Shown: positions 44,251 to 53,796, counted from the stretch's first letter. The stretch: 64,000 nucleotides of DNA from Cytobacillus gottheilii (GCF_001636345.1 NZ_KV440945.1:2147631-2211630); one strand, 5' to 3'. The notes: generated by a model not told the origin, from the letters alone. Numbers and translations: made by a program.

Positions 44251-44312
44251 AAACCCAAATGATTAAAAGACGTTGCATTTTTCGTCCTTCTAATCGTTTG
44301 GGTTTTTTTTAT
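44251..44312 (+). terminator. terminator after Gfo/Idh gene
   Basis: AAACCCAAATGATTA and TAATCGTTTGGGTTT form a long stem with an inner GACG/CGTC, followed by TTTTTT. Confidence 0.87.
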
Positions 44313-44392
44313 GAATTAGGTAAGACTGCTAAAATAGCGATCTAATAAATTGATAAGTCTATGAAGCTGTTTTTCTATGCTAACATACTTTT

Positions 44393-45421
44393 CTATGTTG
44401 CTGCTGCAGTTATTAGGACAAATATAAAGAATCCGAGCATTGCAGCAAATCCTACAGGCAGTCCAAATTTAGCCCATTCCTTGCTAGTAATCTGCAATTT
44501 GCCGGCAGAGATGATATTAGGAATATTTCCAGGTATCAGCATGCCTCCGCTTAATAATAGCCCCATTAAGATCATTTGCACGGTAAACTGTGACATGGAA
44601 GAACTAATTTCAGCAGCAGCAAGTGTGGCATTATCCAGGAGAGCGGAAATAATATTAATCCAATACAAATAATAGGGATCAAGATTAAGTAAATAGTGAT
44701 TGATTAACGGTTCAAAACCTGCACCAAGGAAGGTTAAACCCATGACAAAAAAGTAGATCTTTAATGCTCGAACAAATATCTCTTCATAGTTTTCTGAGTT
44801 CGGTCTCTTGCTGAATGAAGCTTTTCCATCCGCTGGGGGATGAACAAATAGAATGGTCAGAAAGGCAAAGAAGATAATAACAGCGATCACCTGAGGTCCA
44901 ATTAAGGAAAACAATAAGAAAAAGTCACCCTTTAATTTACTCACAGCAATCGTTGCTAATGGTTCGCCAATAGGAGTTAAGGCTGCCCCAGATCCAATCG
45001 CAAAACATGCCAGTACAACAAATCTAACTTCAGAAGCTCTATCAAGCTTCAGCGCACTTACAACAACGACAAGAACTAATGCAGCAATAATAGCTGTTAT
45101 AAAGCTGGAAATAATGCCAAGTAAGACCACAACACTTGCAGCAAATAAGCGGAACGGCATTTTCTGACTAAAACGGATGATTGATTTTTCCAGAGGCACC
45201 TGCAGCCATTTAAATAACAACCCAGCAATAAATACGGCAATGGCAATATTAATTGGATCACTAGCAGCCTTAACGAAAAGGGCGCCGTCAAACACTCCGC
45301 TCACGAAAGCTGCCAGTAATCCCATCAAGAACAAGAAAAATTCTAAGTTTTCCTCAACGACTCTTACAGTAAACGGTAATAACATAACGAGCGCAAAAAT
45401 AATGAGCAATCCAAAAAACAT
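44393..45421 (-). CDS. DUF1646 membrane protein, probable cation transporter
   Basis: About 342 residues with ten or more hydrophobic segments. The stretches GSGAALTPIGEPLATIAVSKLKGDF and DNATLAAAEISSSMSQFTVQ, GGMLIPGNIPNIISAGKL resemble the intramembrane loops of NhaD/ArsB-type transporters; the whole matches DUF1646. I chose the ATG at 45421 after TTGGAGTTTGATT; a longer reading to 45493 lacks a site. Substrate unknown. Confidence 0.8.
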   Translation of the reverse strand: MFFGLLIIFALVMLLPFTVRVVEENLEFFLFLMGLLAAFVSGVFDGALFVKAASDPINIAIAVFIAGLLFKWLQVPLEKSIIRFSQKMPFRLFAASVVVLLGIISSFITAIIAALVLVVVVSALKLDRASEVRFVVLACFAIGSGAALTPIGEPLATIAVSKLKGDFFLLFSLIGPQVIAVIIFFAFLTILFVHPPADGKASFSKRPNSENYEEIFVRALKIYFFVMGLTFLGAGFEPLINHYLLNLDPYYLYWINIISALLDNATLAAAEISSSMSQFTVQMILMGLLLSGGMLIPGNIPNIISAGKLQITSKEWAKFGLPVGFAAMLGFFIFVLITAAAT

Positions 45422-45520
45422 AATCAAACTCCAATTATTTGTATTTCCACACGTGTACGCGGATATTTGATATATATGTTTTAAATTGGACAAACTTTAC
45501 AACTAGTTCATTTTGTTCGT

Positions 45521-45682
45521 TTATATACTGTTAAGAGCTGTACCGTTAATATTAAATTCTGGCTCTTTCATCGCCAGCTTCGGTGTTTGGCGTTCAATAC
45601 CTTCTTCTGTTGAGATTGAATAGCTTCCAGTTTGTGCAGTGGAGGCCCCTTTCTGCTCAGTGTGTTTTTTTATTATATTTAT
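45521..45682 (-). pseudogene. coding-like remnant without start codon
   Basis: On the minus strand an open stretch from just after a TAG (45683-45685) reads ...KGASTAQTGSYSISTEEG, then IERQTPKLAMKEPEFNINGT and ALNSI before a TAA at 45523-45521. Codon choice and composition look like a real protein C-terminus, unlike the AT-rich flanks. No ATG, GTG or TTG precedes it in frame. I do not recognise the family. Best read as the 3' scrap of a lost gene, or a gene with an unusual start. Confidence 0.35.
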
Positions 45683-45864
45683 ATTCTTTACCTAGTGTGT
45701 AACAAAATTAGGAATTTTTCTCTAATAAATTTACTACTTTCTGCTCCTGTTCTGCTTAAAGGGTACGAAGATTTGAATAGGGATACTGAATATTATTGTC
45801 ATATAGTGAAAAGTCCTTGTATAATATTTATAATGGTTTGTCATACAAAGAGGAGTTTTTATAT

Positions 45865-46125
45865 ATGGAAATTTTAATATCTTTTTTAGGGCATGTAGCA
45901 ATCGCTATCTTTCTAGCTCTTAACGCGCCAAAATACGGGAAAAGTCCTGTTTTATGGGGGATTTTTGGCTTTTTCTTCGGAATATTGGCTTTAGGTATTT
46001 ATTTTGTACAGACAGGAAAAAAGGTGATTGGCTGGATTCTTATTATCATCTTCGTAATGATCATGATTTTGATCGTCATATTTTTTTCAGTCCTCATAGC
46101 TTTTATTTTTAGTTCATTCAGTTAA
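45865..46125 (+). CDS. small membrane protein
   Basis: 86 residues, with three hydrophobic segments (ILISFLGHVAIAIFLALNA, VLWGIFGFFFGILALGIYFV and IGWILIIIFVMIMILIVIFFSVLIAFIF). I chose the ATG at 45865 after AAAGAGGAG; the longer frame from 45796 has no site. The family is not recognised. Confidence 0.65.
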   Translation: MEILISFLGHVAIAIFLALNAPKYGKSPVLWGIFGFFFGILALGIYFVQTGKKVIGWILIIIFVMIMILIVIFFSVLIAFIFSSFS

Positions 46126-46243
46126 CCTATGCTGCCTAAAGCTTAGGTTTTCTTTATATTAGCTTCATAAATTTTTGTTTGTGCAATAGTCTCTCACTGC
46201 GGTAAAATAAAGGGTATGAATTTCGTTGAAAAGGTGATGTTTT

Positions 46244-47140
46244 TTGAATAAGAGAAAGCTTCATGTTATGGATATAGCTCATCATCTCTTTATTGAAAAA
46301 GGCTTTCAAGCAACTTCTATACAAGAAATATTAGAAAGCAGCAGGATTTCTAAAGGTACTTTTTATAATTATTTTTCCTCTAAAAGCGAATTATTAATTG
46401 AGATTATAAAATGGCTTCATGAAAAACTTGAAGACGAACGAAGTGCCATGCTTATAGGAGAGGATTTGAAGAATAAAGAGGTATTTTGCAAGCAAGTGGT
46501 TATTCAAATGAAGAATAATAAACGAAATAAGCTCTTGAATTTATATCGTGAAATATTTGCAAGTAAGGATGCCGATCTTGTCCGTTTTATTAAGCATCGC
46601 CAAGTAATGGAGATACGCTGGTTAATGAAACGATTCAGTGATATTTGCGGCGAAGATAAAAAGCCATATTTACTTGATTGTGCAGTCATGTTTTTAGGAA
46701 TCGTCCATCAAAATATTCAATATAACAGATTAGATGAAGAAGCAGATAACGACCATATTGAAAAAGTAATCGAATATAGTGTGAATCGAATCTTATATAT
46801 GGTCGAGGAAGTATCACTTCATGAAGCACAGCTGCTGGATCCTGCGATTATAAATAAATGGCTGCCGACACATTCACAGGAAGAGCTGGAACTAAATGAA
46901 CGTATTGATTTGCTTCATGCACAGCTTCAAAATATTATCCATAATTCCCATTTTAGTGCTGAAGAAAAGGATCGGCTGACAGAGCTGATTGAATTTATTA
47001 AAGAGGAATTATTTGAAGTAAAGAAGGTAAGGCATTTTGTAATTGAAAGTGCACTGGATTCAATATCGGCTAATGAGGTAATAGCGCAGAATGTTTATTT
47101 TCAAAGATATATGGATGTCATCAGGCAGAATATTCATTGA
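46244..47140 (+). CDS. TetR/AcrR family transcriptional regulator
   Basis: 298 residues, longer than the usual 190-220. The N-terminal TetR helix-turn-helix is clear (IAHHLFIEKGFQATSIQEILESSRISKGTFYNYFSSKSELL). The extended C-terminal part (from about 190) is a second helical region with a possible coiled coil (LNERIDLLHAQLQNIIHNSHFSAEEKDRLTELIEFIKEEL). Start is a TTG at 46244 after AAAAGGTGATG. No transporter gene lies adjacent, so its targets are elsewhere. Confidence 0.88.
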   Translation: MNKRKLHVMDIAHHLFIEKGFQATSIQEILESSRISKGTFYNYFSSKSELLIEIIKWLHEKLEDERSAMLIGEDLKNKEVFCKQVVIQMKNNKRNKLLNLYREIFASKDADLVRFIKHRQVMEIRWLMKRFSDICGEDKKPYLLDCAVMFLGIVHQNIQYNRLDEEADNDHIEKVIEYSVNRILYMVEEVSLHEAQLLDPAIINKWLPTHSQEELELNERIDLLHAQLQNIIHNSHFSAEEKDRLTELIEFIKEELFEVKKVRHFVIESALDSISANEVIAQNVYFQRYMDVIRQNIH

Positions 47141-47196
47141 CTTGAACTACACATTGATTACGTATTCAATGATTATAATCCTTCATAGAACACATA

Positions 47197-47228
47197 AAAA
47201 ACCAGCAGATGTTGTGCTGGTTTTTTTA
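47197..47228. terminator. bidirectional terminator
   Basis: AAAACCAGCA and TGCTGGTTTT form the stem, followed by TTT, between convergent genes. Confidence 0.88.
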
Positions 47229-47247
47229 TTATATTTATTTGTCCTTT

Positions 47248-48177
47248 TTAGGAGGAAGTCCATTGTCCGCCGTTCACATGCAAGGTTTGCCCCGTCATAA
47301 AGCGGGAATCATCAGAGGCTAGAAAAACAAATGCAGGAGCTAGTTCAAATGGCTGACCCATTCTGTTCATTGGATTTCCAGCCAGTGCTACTTGATCAGC
47401 CGAAAAACTAGATGGGATGAGTGGTGTCCATACCTTACCCGGAGCCAGTGCATTAACACGAATGCCTTCCTTTACTAAGTTATTCGCCAGTGCACGGGTA
47501 AATCCCACATTGGCTGCTTTTGTAGCTGTATAATCAATCAGCAAATCATTGCCTTCATAAGCTACAATGGAGGCTGTATTGATAATAGTGCTGCCTGCCT
47601 TTAAGTATTTCAGTGCTGCACGAGTCGTATAAAAATGAGAATAAATATTCACTTTAAATGTATCATCAAACTGTTCATCGCTGATATCCATTAAACTATT
47701 TTGATGAAATTGAATGCCGACATGATTGCATAAAATATCCAGCTTCCCGAACTCGGCTACCGTATCTTCTACAATTTTTATGCATTGTTGTTTTTCTCGC
47801 AGATCACCCGGCAATAGTAGACAGCGTTTGCCAATCGCCTCAATTCGTCTTTTCGTTCGATTAGCGTCATCATGTTCATCCAAGTAGGCGATTGCAACGT
47901 CAGCACCTTCTTTAGCAAACGCAATGGCTGCGGCTGCTCCCATTCCGCTGTCTCCGCCAGTGATTAAAGCTGTTTTACCGTTAAGTTTTCCGCTTCCAGT
48001 ATAATTTGGATTTTCAATGATCGGTTTTGGCACCATTAAGCCTTCTTCACCAGGCTGCCGGTATTGACGCTGCTCTGGTACTGCGAGCGGTACTTCCTCA
48101 TATCTTGTAATTTTTCCGAAATTCGGATACATAGGGTATTCTTGCTTACCTAGTTTTTCATAATCGTTATTAGGCAC
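47248..48177 (-). CDS. SDR family oxidoreductase (general stress protein 39-like)
   Basis: 309 residues. A proline-rich N-terminal extension of about 60 residues precedes a classical short-chain dehydrogenase: cofactor motif [16 protein letters not shown] (NNAG equivalent), catalytic serine in [11 protein letters not shown] and YTATKAA (Tyr/Lys). The layout is that of B. subtilis YdaD/YhdF/YhxC-type stress dehydrogenases. The GTG at 48177 follows AAAAGGAGGCTTTACC. I found no clear sigma-B promoter. Confidence 0.88.
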   Translation of the reverse strand: MPNNDYEKLGKQEYPMYPNFGKITRYEEVPLAVPEQRQYRQPGEEGLMVPKPIIENPNYTGSGKLNGKTALITGGDSGMGAAAAIAFAKEGADVAIAYLDEHDDANRTKRRIEAIGKRCLLLPGDLREKQQCIKIVEDTVAEFGKLDILCNHVGIQFHQNSLMDISDEQFDDTFKVNIYSHFYTTRAALKYLKAGSTIINTASIVAYEGNDLLIDYTATKAANVGFTRALANNLVKEGIRVNALAPGKVWTPLIPSSFSADQVALAGNPMNRMGQPFELAPAFVFLASDDSRFMTGQTLHVNGGQWTSS

Positions 48178-48325
48178 GGTAAAGCCTCCTTTTCCTGCAG
48201 TCAGATTAACTTATGATGCATATGCCTAATTTGTGCCTATGTGTTGCAGTAAAGGAGACTTGCTCAATAATAGGTGGATTTGCATATAGTGCTCAAGACT
48301 GGATGTAAGAGAGGAGATGTGAAGG

Positions 48326-48499
48326 ATGTTGCCTTATTATGTGAATTTAGAAGTGAAATACTTACTGATCGACGAATCAAATGAAAAAGAGGAAGTTTTT
48401 TATGCTGATAATGAGACGCCATTTAACCTGGCCATGATTGGCCCAAGACCGCCTTTCTATGCAAATCCAAGATATGAACCATATTTTACAAAGATTTAA
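48326..48499 (+). CDS. very small protein (57 aa)
   Basis: Reads MLPYYVNLEVKYLLIDESNE, then KEEVFYADNETPFNLAMIGP and RPPFYANPRYEPYFTKI. The ATG at 48326 follows GAGGAGATGTGAAGG and a terminator stands 28 bases after the stop, which together support a real gene. The C-terminal half is rich in proline and tyrosine. Not recognised; no membrane segment. Confidence 0.65.
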   Translation: MLPYYVNLEVKYLLIDESNEKEEVFYADNETPFNLAMIGPRPPFYANPRYEPYFTKI

Positions 48500-48526
48500 G
48501 ATTATATTTATCAATTTAGGAAACGA

Positions 48527-48563
48527 AAAAGGGAATCCAAGGCTGCTGGATTCCCTCTTTTAT
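48527..48563 (+). terminator. terminator after the 57-residue gene
   Basis: AAAGGGAATCCA and TGGATTCCCTCTTT form the stem around AGGCTGC, followed by TAT. Confidence 0.82.
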
Positions 48564-48595
48564 ATTTACGAAACATATGGAGAAGATCTAATACT

Positions 48596-49243
48596 TTACA
48601 AAACGTACATAAACACGCTTAAGAAATGAGCGGTTGTTCCAAGCATAATAAAAATGTGAAAGATCTCATGAAAACCTAAATGTTTAAACTCTAGGAATTT
48701 TGGCTTAACGGCATAAATGACTCCGCCAATCGTGTATAATACACCACCAAAGATTAATAGGAAAACACCCGCTGTGCTTAACGTTTCACTTAAAGGTGCA
48801 AACGCAAAAATAATGATCCATCCCATACCAATATACAGGGCAGTCGATAACCAGCGCGGGCAATTAAACCATACCATTTTAAAGACAATACCCAATACGG
48901 CAATAACGGATACAATCGTAAACAGCACCCATCCGGTAACTCCGTTTAAACTAATTAAACAAAAAGGAGTATAGGAGCCGGCAATTAATACGAAGATCAT
49001 AGAATGATCCAGTCTTCTAAGAAAAGCGATCACTCGGTCTTTTGCGATGACCATATGATAGGTCGCTGAAGCGGAATACAGCAAAATCATACTAATTCCA
49101 AAAATGATGACAGCAGTAATCGCAATTGCTGAAGTAGTTGTCATTGATGCTTTTATTACCATAGCGATTAAGGCAATAAAAGAAAGGATTGCACCGGCAA
49201 GGTGGGTAAGTCCGTTAATAGGTTCACGAATATAAGATGTCAT
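48596..49243 (-). CDS. haemolysin III family membrane protein (PAQR-like)
   Basis: 215 residues, seven hydrophobic segments. Family residues are present: EPINGLTHLAGAILS (His), LYSASATYHMV (Ser/His), LDHSMIFVLIAGSYTPFC (Asp/His) and the final GFHEIFHIFIMLGTTAHF (two His), the presumed metal site of PAQR-type hydrolases. AGGAGGATGCAAAA precedes the ATG. Divergent from a DUF1836 regulator with a palindrome over its promoter. Confidence 0.9.
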   Translation of the reverse strand: MTSYIREPINGLTHLAGAILSFIALIAMVIKASMTTTSAIAITAVIIFGISMILLYSASATYHMVIAKDRVIAFLRRLDHSMIFVLIAGSYTPFCLISLNGVTGWVLFTIVSVIAVLGIVFKMVWFNCPRWLSTALYIGMGWIIIFAFAPLSETLSTAGVFLLIFGGVLYTIGGVIYAVKPKFLEFKHLGFHEIFHIFIMLGTTAHFLSVFMYVL

Positions 49244-49270
49244 TTTTGCATCCTCCTTCTTTTAAAACAA

Positions 49271-49299
49271 TTATATGTAGTATCGATAACTACATATAA
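49271..49299. promoter_or_regulatory. palindromic operator between HlyIII and DUF1836 genes
   Basis: TTATATGTAGT (49271-49281) and ACTACATATAA (49289-49299) are perfect 11-base arms with a 7-base spacer. A further ATATGTAGT half-site lies at 49314-49322. The palindrome overlaps the last base of the HlyIII -10 and its start point. Confidence 0.75.
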
Positions 49300-49327
49300 T
49301 GATATACGTATTTTGATATGTAGTCAA
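49299..49327 (-). promoter_or_regulatory. sigma-A promoter of the HlyIII gene
   Basis: On the minus strand, TTGACT (49327-49322), 17 bases, TATCAT (49304-49299). Good match and spacing. Confidence 0.7.
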
Positions 49328-49394
49328 CATTTACATACTGAAAAATTTAAAGTAATATGAACGATATAATACATCGAAATAGAGGGTTAAACAA

Positions 49395-49973
49395 ATGAAG
49401 GAAATGAATGAGATAGTAAGGAAGATGGCGCTGGAGAAGTATATATCATTAGAGGAAATTCCGCAGATCGATTTATATATGGATCAGGTCATTCAGCTCT
49501 TTGAAAATAAATATGCAGAAGCTAAACGCAATGAAGATGAGAAAGTCCTAACAAAAACGATGATTAATAATTATGCTAAGGGAAAGTTGTTTTTTCCAGT
49601 AAAAAACAAAAAATATTCCAAGGAACATATCATCTTGATCAGCTTAATCTATCAATTAAAAGGTGGATTATCCATTAATGATATTAAAACAACGCTGGAT
49701 GGCTTAAATAAAAGAGAAGACGATTCAGATTTCGAATTAGAAGGCTTTTATAATAGTTACCTCAAAATCTTTAATCAAAACATTACCGATTTTCAAAGTC
49801 ATGCGGAATTAAAGCAGGAAGAAGCTCGTGATCAAATAGCGCACTCTTGTCATGAAAGTGAGGAAGAGCTGCAGCAAATTCTTCTCATCACATCAATTGT
49901 ACAAATGAGTAACCTTTATAGACGATTGGCTGAAAGATTAGTAGATGAATTATCCTCCAAACAAGAAAAGTAA
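49395..49973 (+). CDS. DUF1836 regulator (YkrK-like)
   Basis: 192 residues. The domain has MerR-like helix-turn-helix features (EIPQIDLYMDQVIQLFENKY, LTKTMINNYAKGKLFFPVKNKKYSKEHIILISLIYQLKGGLSINDIKTTL). In B. subtilis the DUF1836 protein YkrK represses the membrane protease gene htpX. Here it faces the HlyIII gene across a strong palindrome, so it probably represses that gene and perhaps itself. AGAGGGTTAAACAA precedes the ATG. Confidence 0.82.
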   Translation: MKEMNEIVRKMALEKYISLEEIPQIDLYMDQVIQLFENKYAEAKRNEDEKVLTKTMINNYAKGKLFFPVKNKKYSKEHIILISLIYQLKGGLSINDIKTTLDGLNKREDDSDFELEGFYNSYLKIFNQNITDFQSHAELKQEEARDQIAHSCHESEEELQQILLITSIVQMSNLYRRLAERLVDELSSKQEK

Positions 49974-50010
49974 ATCGTTATAAACTTACATATACACCGT
50001 CTCAGATAAT

Positions 50011-50056
50011 GAAAAAGGCTATTCCAGTCCATAACAGAACTGGAATAGCCTTTTTG
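50011..50056. terminator. strong bidirectional terminator
   Basis: AAAAAGGCTATTCCAGT and ACTGGAATAGCCTTTTT form a perfect 17-base stem between convergent genes. Confidence 0.95.
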
Positions 50057-50065
50057 TTTGCAAAT

Positions 50066-51076
50066 TTATTTTGCGTTGTGCTGCTTCATTACTTCTGAAA
50101 CGATCTCATAGGAACGCAATCGGTCTGTATGATCAAAGATTTGTGCATTGACAATAATCTCATCAGCGCCAGTTTCTGAAATAAATGCAGTTAATTTTTC
50201 TTCAACAGTAGAAGCATCACCAACAATTGAGCCACCTAACTGCTTATCAAGAATAGCCTTTTCATAAGGCGTGCAAACAGATTCAATCTCATCGATTGGT
50301 GCTCTTAATTTTCCGCGTTCATTTCGAATTAAACCAAGAAAAGATTGCTGCATAGATGTAGCTATTCTTTTAGCCTGTTGTTCTTCGTCTGCTGCAATAA
50401 CATTCACACCAACCATCACATAAGGCTCACTTAAGACAGAGGATGGAGTAAAGCTTCTTCTGTATAAATTAATAGCCGGTATTGTATTCTCAGGTGAAAA
50501 ATGGCTTGCAAACGAGAAAGGCAATCCTAGCTGACCCGCAAGCTGAGCACTAAAACCGCTTGATCCGAGCAGCCAAATTGGTATGGAAAGTCCTTCACCA
50601 GGGACGGCATGTACTGCCGGAGTATGTTTACTTAAAGAAGGATCAAAATAGGCTCTCAATTCCTCCAGCTGTTCAGGAAAGTCATTCCCATCGCTGCGGC
50701 GATCCCGTCTTAAAGCCATTGCCGTTACCTGGTCTGTACCCGGCGCACGGCCTAATCCAAGATCAATTCGATTGGGGAAAAGTGACTCTAGTGTACCAAA
50801 TTGTTCTGCAATGACTAATGGAGCATGATTGGGCAGCATAATTCCGCCGGATCCTACTCTAATAGTTGAAGTTCCAGCAGCAACATGGCCAATTACGACA
50901 GATGTTGCAGAACTTGCGATGCCTGGCATATTATGATGTTCAGCTAGCCAGAAACGCTCATAACCCCATTTTTCTGCATGCTGTGCTAAGTCTAATGTAT
51001 TCATTAAAGAGTCTTGGACTGTACTATTTTCAACGACAGGCGCTAAATCCAATACAGAATATTTTACGTTTGTCAT
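50066..51076 (-). CDS. LLM class flavin-dependent oxidoreductase (luciferase-like)
   Basis: 336 residues, a TIM-barrel bacterial-luciferase-like monooxygenase ([71 protein letters not shown] is the hallmark region; [19 protein letters not shown] follows). It would use FMN and likely a reductase elsewhere. Relatives act on alkanesulfonates, N-acetylcysteine derivatives or other small molecules; the substrate here is unknown. Confidence 0.9.
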   Translation of the reverse strand: MTNVKYSVLDLAPVVENSTVQDSLMNTLDLAQHAEKWGYERFWLAEHHNMPGIASSATSVVIGHVAAGTSTIRVGSGGIMLPNHAPLVIAEQFGTLESLFPNRIDLGLGRAPGTDQVTAMALRRDRRSDGNDFPEQLEELRAYFDPSLSKHTPAVHAVPGEGLSIPIWLLGSSGFSAQLAGQLGLPFSFASHFSPENTIPAINLYRRSFTPSSVLSEPYVMVGVNVIAADEEQQAKRIATSMQQSFLGLIRNERGKLRAPIDEIESVCTPYEKAILDKQLGGSIVGDASTVEEKLTAFISETGADEIIVNAQIFDHTDRLRSYEIVSEVMKQHNAK

Positions 51077-51290
51077 CTGCTCTCAGCTTCTTTCTGAATT
51101 ATTGTAGGTACATACATTCTAACAATTGTGTACGCTATGACCAAAAAAAATGCTTAATAAGGAGGAGATACATAAAATATCTTTATTTAGCTTACAAGTA
51201 CTCCTAAATACTAGCTGTCTGAGAGTGCTGGAATATTGGTTACATTCAAAAGGGTATTAATACGAGATCTAATAGAAAACATGTTCTGGC

Positions 51291-52127
51291 CTAGAGAAAA
51301 ATAAAGTAAATAACCAATGCTAAAACAATACGATAAATAGCGAATGGAATCAGTTTAATTTTGTTAATGAGCTTCAAAAAGAATTTAATGGATAACAGTG
51401 CAAAAAGAAAGGCACTAATGAAGCCAGCAATAAAAAAGGGCAGAGCATCAATGGTAAAGTACTGCCAATTTTTTAACAGGGATAAAAAGCTTGCACCAGC
51501 CATAATGGGCACGGCCATTATAAAGGTAAAATCAGCTGCAGCACGATGGCTTAATCCCAATATTACACCGCCTGAAATGGTAGAACCAGAACGTGAAAAA
51601 CCAGGCCATAGTGAAAAACACTGTATTAGACCAATCGAGAAGGCCTGTTTATATGTAATCTCCTCAACTGTGTTAACCTTTGGCTTTTTAGATGATAATA
51701 AATCAGCAGCAATCATAAATAATGCCCCAATAATCAGACCAATTACAACCGTCTTTGTTGTAAACAAATGCTCATCAATATAATCCTCAAATAAAACCCC
51801 TAATATTCCAGCCGGTATTAAACCAACAATCACTGTAGAGAGCCTTAGTCGATTACGATCTGCCGCTGCTTCCGCTTTTTTCTTTGATAATCCAAGCATA
51901 TCAATAAAGCGATCTTTAAAAATAATAACAACTGCTAAAATCGAACCTAACTGAATGACCACTTTAAAGGTATTGGCCGTATATTTTGATAAAAAAGATT
52001 CAGTCTGCAGCCACATATCATCCACGATGATCATATGTCCTGTTGAAGAGACAGGTGCAAATTCTGTTAAACCTTCTACAATTCCTAAGATAATTGCTTT
52101 TAAGATTGTTAATAAATCAAATTCCAT
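51291..52127 (-). CDS. uppP: undecaprenyl-diphosphatase (bacitracin resistance type)
   Basis: 278 residues, eight hydrophobic segments. Catalytic motifs: GIVEGLTEFAPVSSTGHMIIVDD (Glu-rich motif and SSTGH) and PGFSRSGSTISGGVILGLSH (PGxSRS). It dephosphorylates undecaprenyl diphosphate on the outer membrane face to recycle the cell-wall lipid carrier. GGAGCAAAG precedes the ATG. Single gene. Confidence 0.95.
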   Translation of the reverse strand: MEFDLLTILKAIILGIVEGLTEFAPVSSTGHMIIVDDMWLQTESFLSKYTANTFKVVIQLGSILAVVIIFKDRFIDMLGLSKKKAEAAADRNRLRLSTVIVGLIPAGILGVLFEDYIDEHLFTTKTVVIGLIIGALFMIAADLLSSKKPKVNTVEEITYKQAFSIGLIQCFSLWPGFSRSGSTISGGVILGLSHRAAADFTFIMAVPIMAGASFLSLLKNWQYFTIDALPFFIAGFISAFLFALLSIKFFLKLINKIKLIPFAIYRIVLALVIYFIFL

Positions 52128-52328
52128 TTTTCTTTGCTCCTTTTATAATGATTCTTGCCACATTTATAGACGAAGAAAGCTGCCTAATTCCCTTCAACAT
52201 TATAAAGTTTTTTTAAATAATATTTTTTTGATGAATGGGATGATCTGTAAACTTCAGTGATAAAGAAGGAATGAGTATTTTGTTTTTTAAAGGTAAGAAT
52301 AAAATATAGTAGGAATATATCACATAGT

Positions 52329-52348
52329 GTACTGTTGATTAACAGTAC
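52329..52348. promoter_or_regulatory. perfect short palindrome upstream of the CNNM-type gene
   Basis: GTACTGTT-GATT-AACAGTAC. It lies 100 bases before the gene at 52448 in a 320-base stretch with no other feature. It could be an operator; no T-run follows. Confidence 0.4.
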
Positions 52349-52447
52349 TTTGCAGTGTAATTATTGGAAATTGGTGAAAGAAAAAGGTTATTATATTAAA
52401 AAAGAAGGGTAACAAACAATAAAATTGATTGAAATGGGGAAGAGTTC

Positions 52448-53683
52448 TTGGTTATTGCAATAATATTTTTCATGTTAATGTCTTTCTTCTTATCCGGAAG
52501 TGAAACCGCATTAACTGCAGTCAACAAAATGAAATTAAAAACACGTGCTGAAAATAATGATACGAAAGCTGCAAAGCTGCTCGAGACAGTGTCTAAGCCA
52601 GATGAGCTTATTACAGCAATTCTTATTGGTAATAATATTGCCAATATTATGCTTCCGACTTTAGTTACTGTCATTGCGATTGAATATAATTTTAATGTCG
52701 GAATTGCAACAGGGATTCTAACAGTTGCGCTTATTATTTTTGCTGAAGTTCTGCCAAAGTCGATTGCTGCATCTCTGGCAGACCGAGTTGCTTTTATTGT
52801 ATATCCAGTAATCAGAATCTTAATGATTGTCTTAAAACCTTTGACATTCTTGCTTTCAAGATTCACAAGAATGGTGATAAGGTTAGTTTCAAAAGAAGAT
52901 CCTGATGCAGTTTCAGTTTCAAGAGAAGATTTGATCACAATGGTAGACATTGCAACTGTAGAAGGGACCTTTAAGAACGAAGAAACACAAACCATTAAAG
53001 GGGTTATTGATTTTTACAGTCTGGATGTAAGAGACGCTCTTAAAACTCCCAGGATGGATATCATAGGCATTCCATATGATTCAGAGTTTGATTCAGCCCG
53101 GGATATTGTGCTAAACAATCATTACACAAGATATCCGGTTTATAAAGAAAATATGGATAATATTATCGGTGTGTTTCATTCAAAATATTTATTATCCTGG
53201 TCTGTAGAGGACGGCAAAACACTTCATGACTATACAGATAATGAACCGCTTTTTGTTTATGAATTCCACTCGATTGAAAAAGTCTTTAAACTGATGACAA
53301 AAGAGCGTAAGCATATGGCGATTGTGTTGGATGAATACGGCGGTACCCGCGGAATTATCAGCCATGAGGATATAATTGAAGCGATGCTTGGACAGGAAAT
53401 CGAAGATGAAACGGATGAAGATGCAACTATTTTAATTGATGAATTAACAGATACTCATATTATCTGTAATGCCAAATTGGCGATTAGACGCATTAATGAT
53501 GTGTTTAAAAGCAGAATTCCAGAGGACGAGGACATCCTAGCAGGTTTCTTGCTGAAAGAACTAGGTTATTTTCCCGAAGAAGGTGAGAAGTTCGATTATC
53601 AGCACTTGGAGTTTGAAATTTTAACTGTTATAGATAATCGAATTGACCAGGTTAAGATTGAAAAGAAGGTACCGGCAAAATAA
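52448..53683 (+). CDS. CNNM/CorC-type membrane protein (DUF21-CBS-CorC_HlyC), Mg2+ efflux-like
   Basis: 411 residues. DUF21 membrane domain (FMLMSFFLSGSETALTAVNKMKLKTRAE, GNNIANIMLPTLVTVIA, AEVLPKSIAASLADR), a CBS pair (about 195-310, DIIGIPYDSEFDSARDIVLNNHYTRYPVYKENMDNIIGVF; MAIVLDEYGGTRGIISHEDIIEAMLG) and a C-terminal CorC_HlyC domain. The B. subtilis relative MpfA (YhdP) exports Mg2+. The start is a TTG at 52448 after TGGGGAAGAG. Confidence 0.88.
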   Translation: MVIAIIFFMLMSFFLSGSETALTAVNKMKLKTRAENNDTKAAKLLETVSKPDELITAILIGNNIANIMLPTLVTVIAIEYNFNVGIATGILTVALIIFAEVLPKSIAASLADRVAFIVYPVIRILMIVLKPLTFLLSRFTRMVIRLVSKEDPDAVSVSREDLITMVDIATVEGTFKNEETQTIKGVIDFYSLDVRDALKTPRMDIIGIPYDSEFDSARDIVLNNHYTRYPVYKENMDNIIGVFHSKYLLSWSVEDGKTLHDYTDNEPLFVYEFHSIEKVFKLMTKERKHMAIVLDEYGGTRGIISHEDIIEAMLGQEIEDETDEDATILIDELTDTHIICNAKLAIRRINDVFKSRIPEDEDILAGFLLKELGYFPEEGEKFDYQHLEFEILTVIDNRIDQVKIEKKVPAK

Positions 53684-53688
53684 ACCTA

Positions 53689-53727
53689 AAAGAGCAGCTG
53701 TTTATATAATAGCTGTCTCTTTTTTTG
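53689..53727 (+). terminator. terminator after the CNNM-type gene
   Basis: AAAGAG-CAGCT and AGCTG-CTCTTT pair, followed by TTTTT. Confidence 0.82.
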
Positions 53728-53761
53728 TTGCTGTTGGGTTTGATCGGAAATTCATTCCCAT

Positions 53762-53796
53762 ATAAAAGGAGGAATTCTCTAAAGAATTCCTCCAAA
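53762..53796 (-). terminator. terminator of the CAP gene
   Basis: GGAGGAATTCT and AGAATTCCTCC form a perfect stem around CTAA; on the minus strand TTTTATATGG follows. Confidence 0.82.

Noticed and set aside
45632-45877. 81-codon open frame on the plus strand
   Set aside because: Low-complexity hydrophobic frame antisense to the coding-like remnant; no ribosome binding site.
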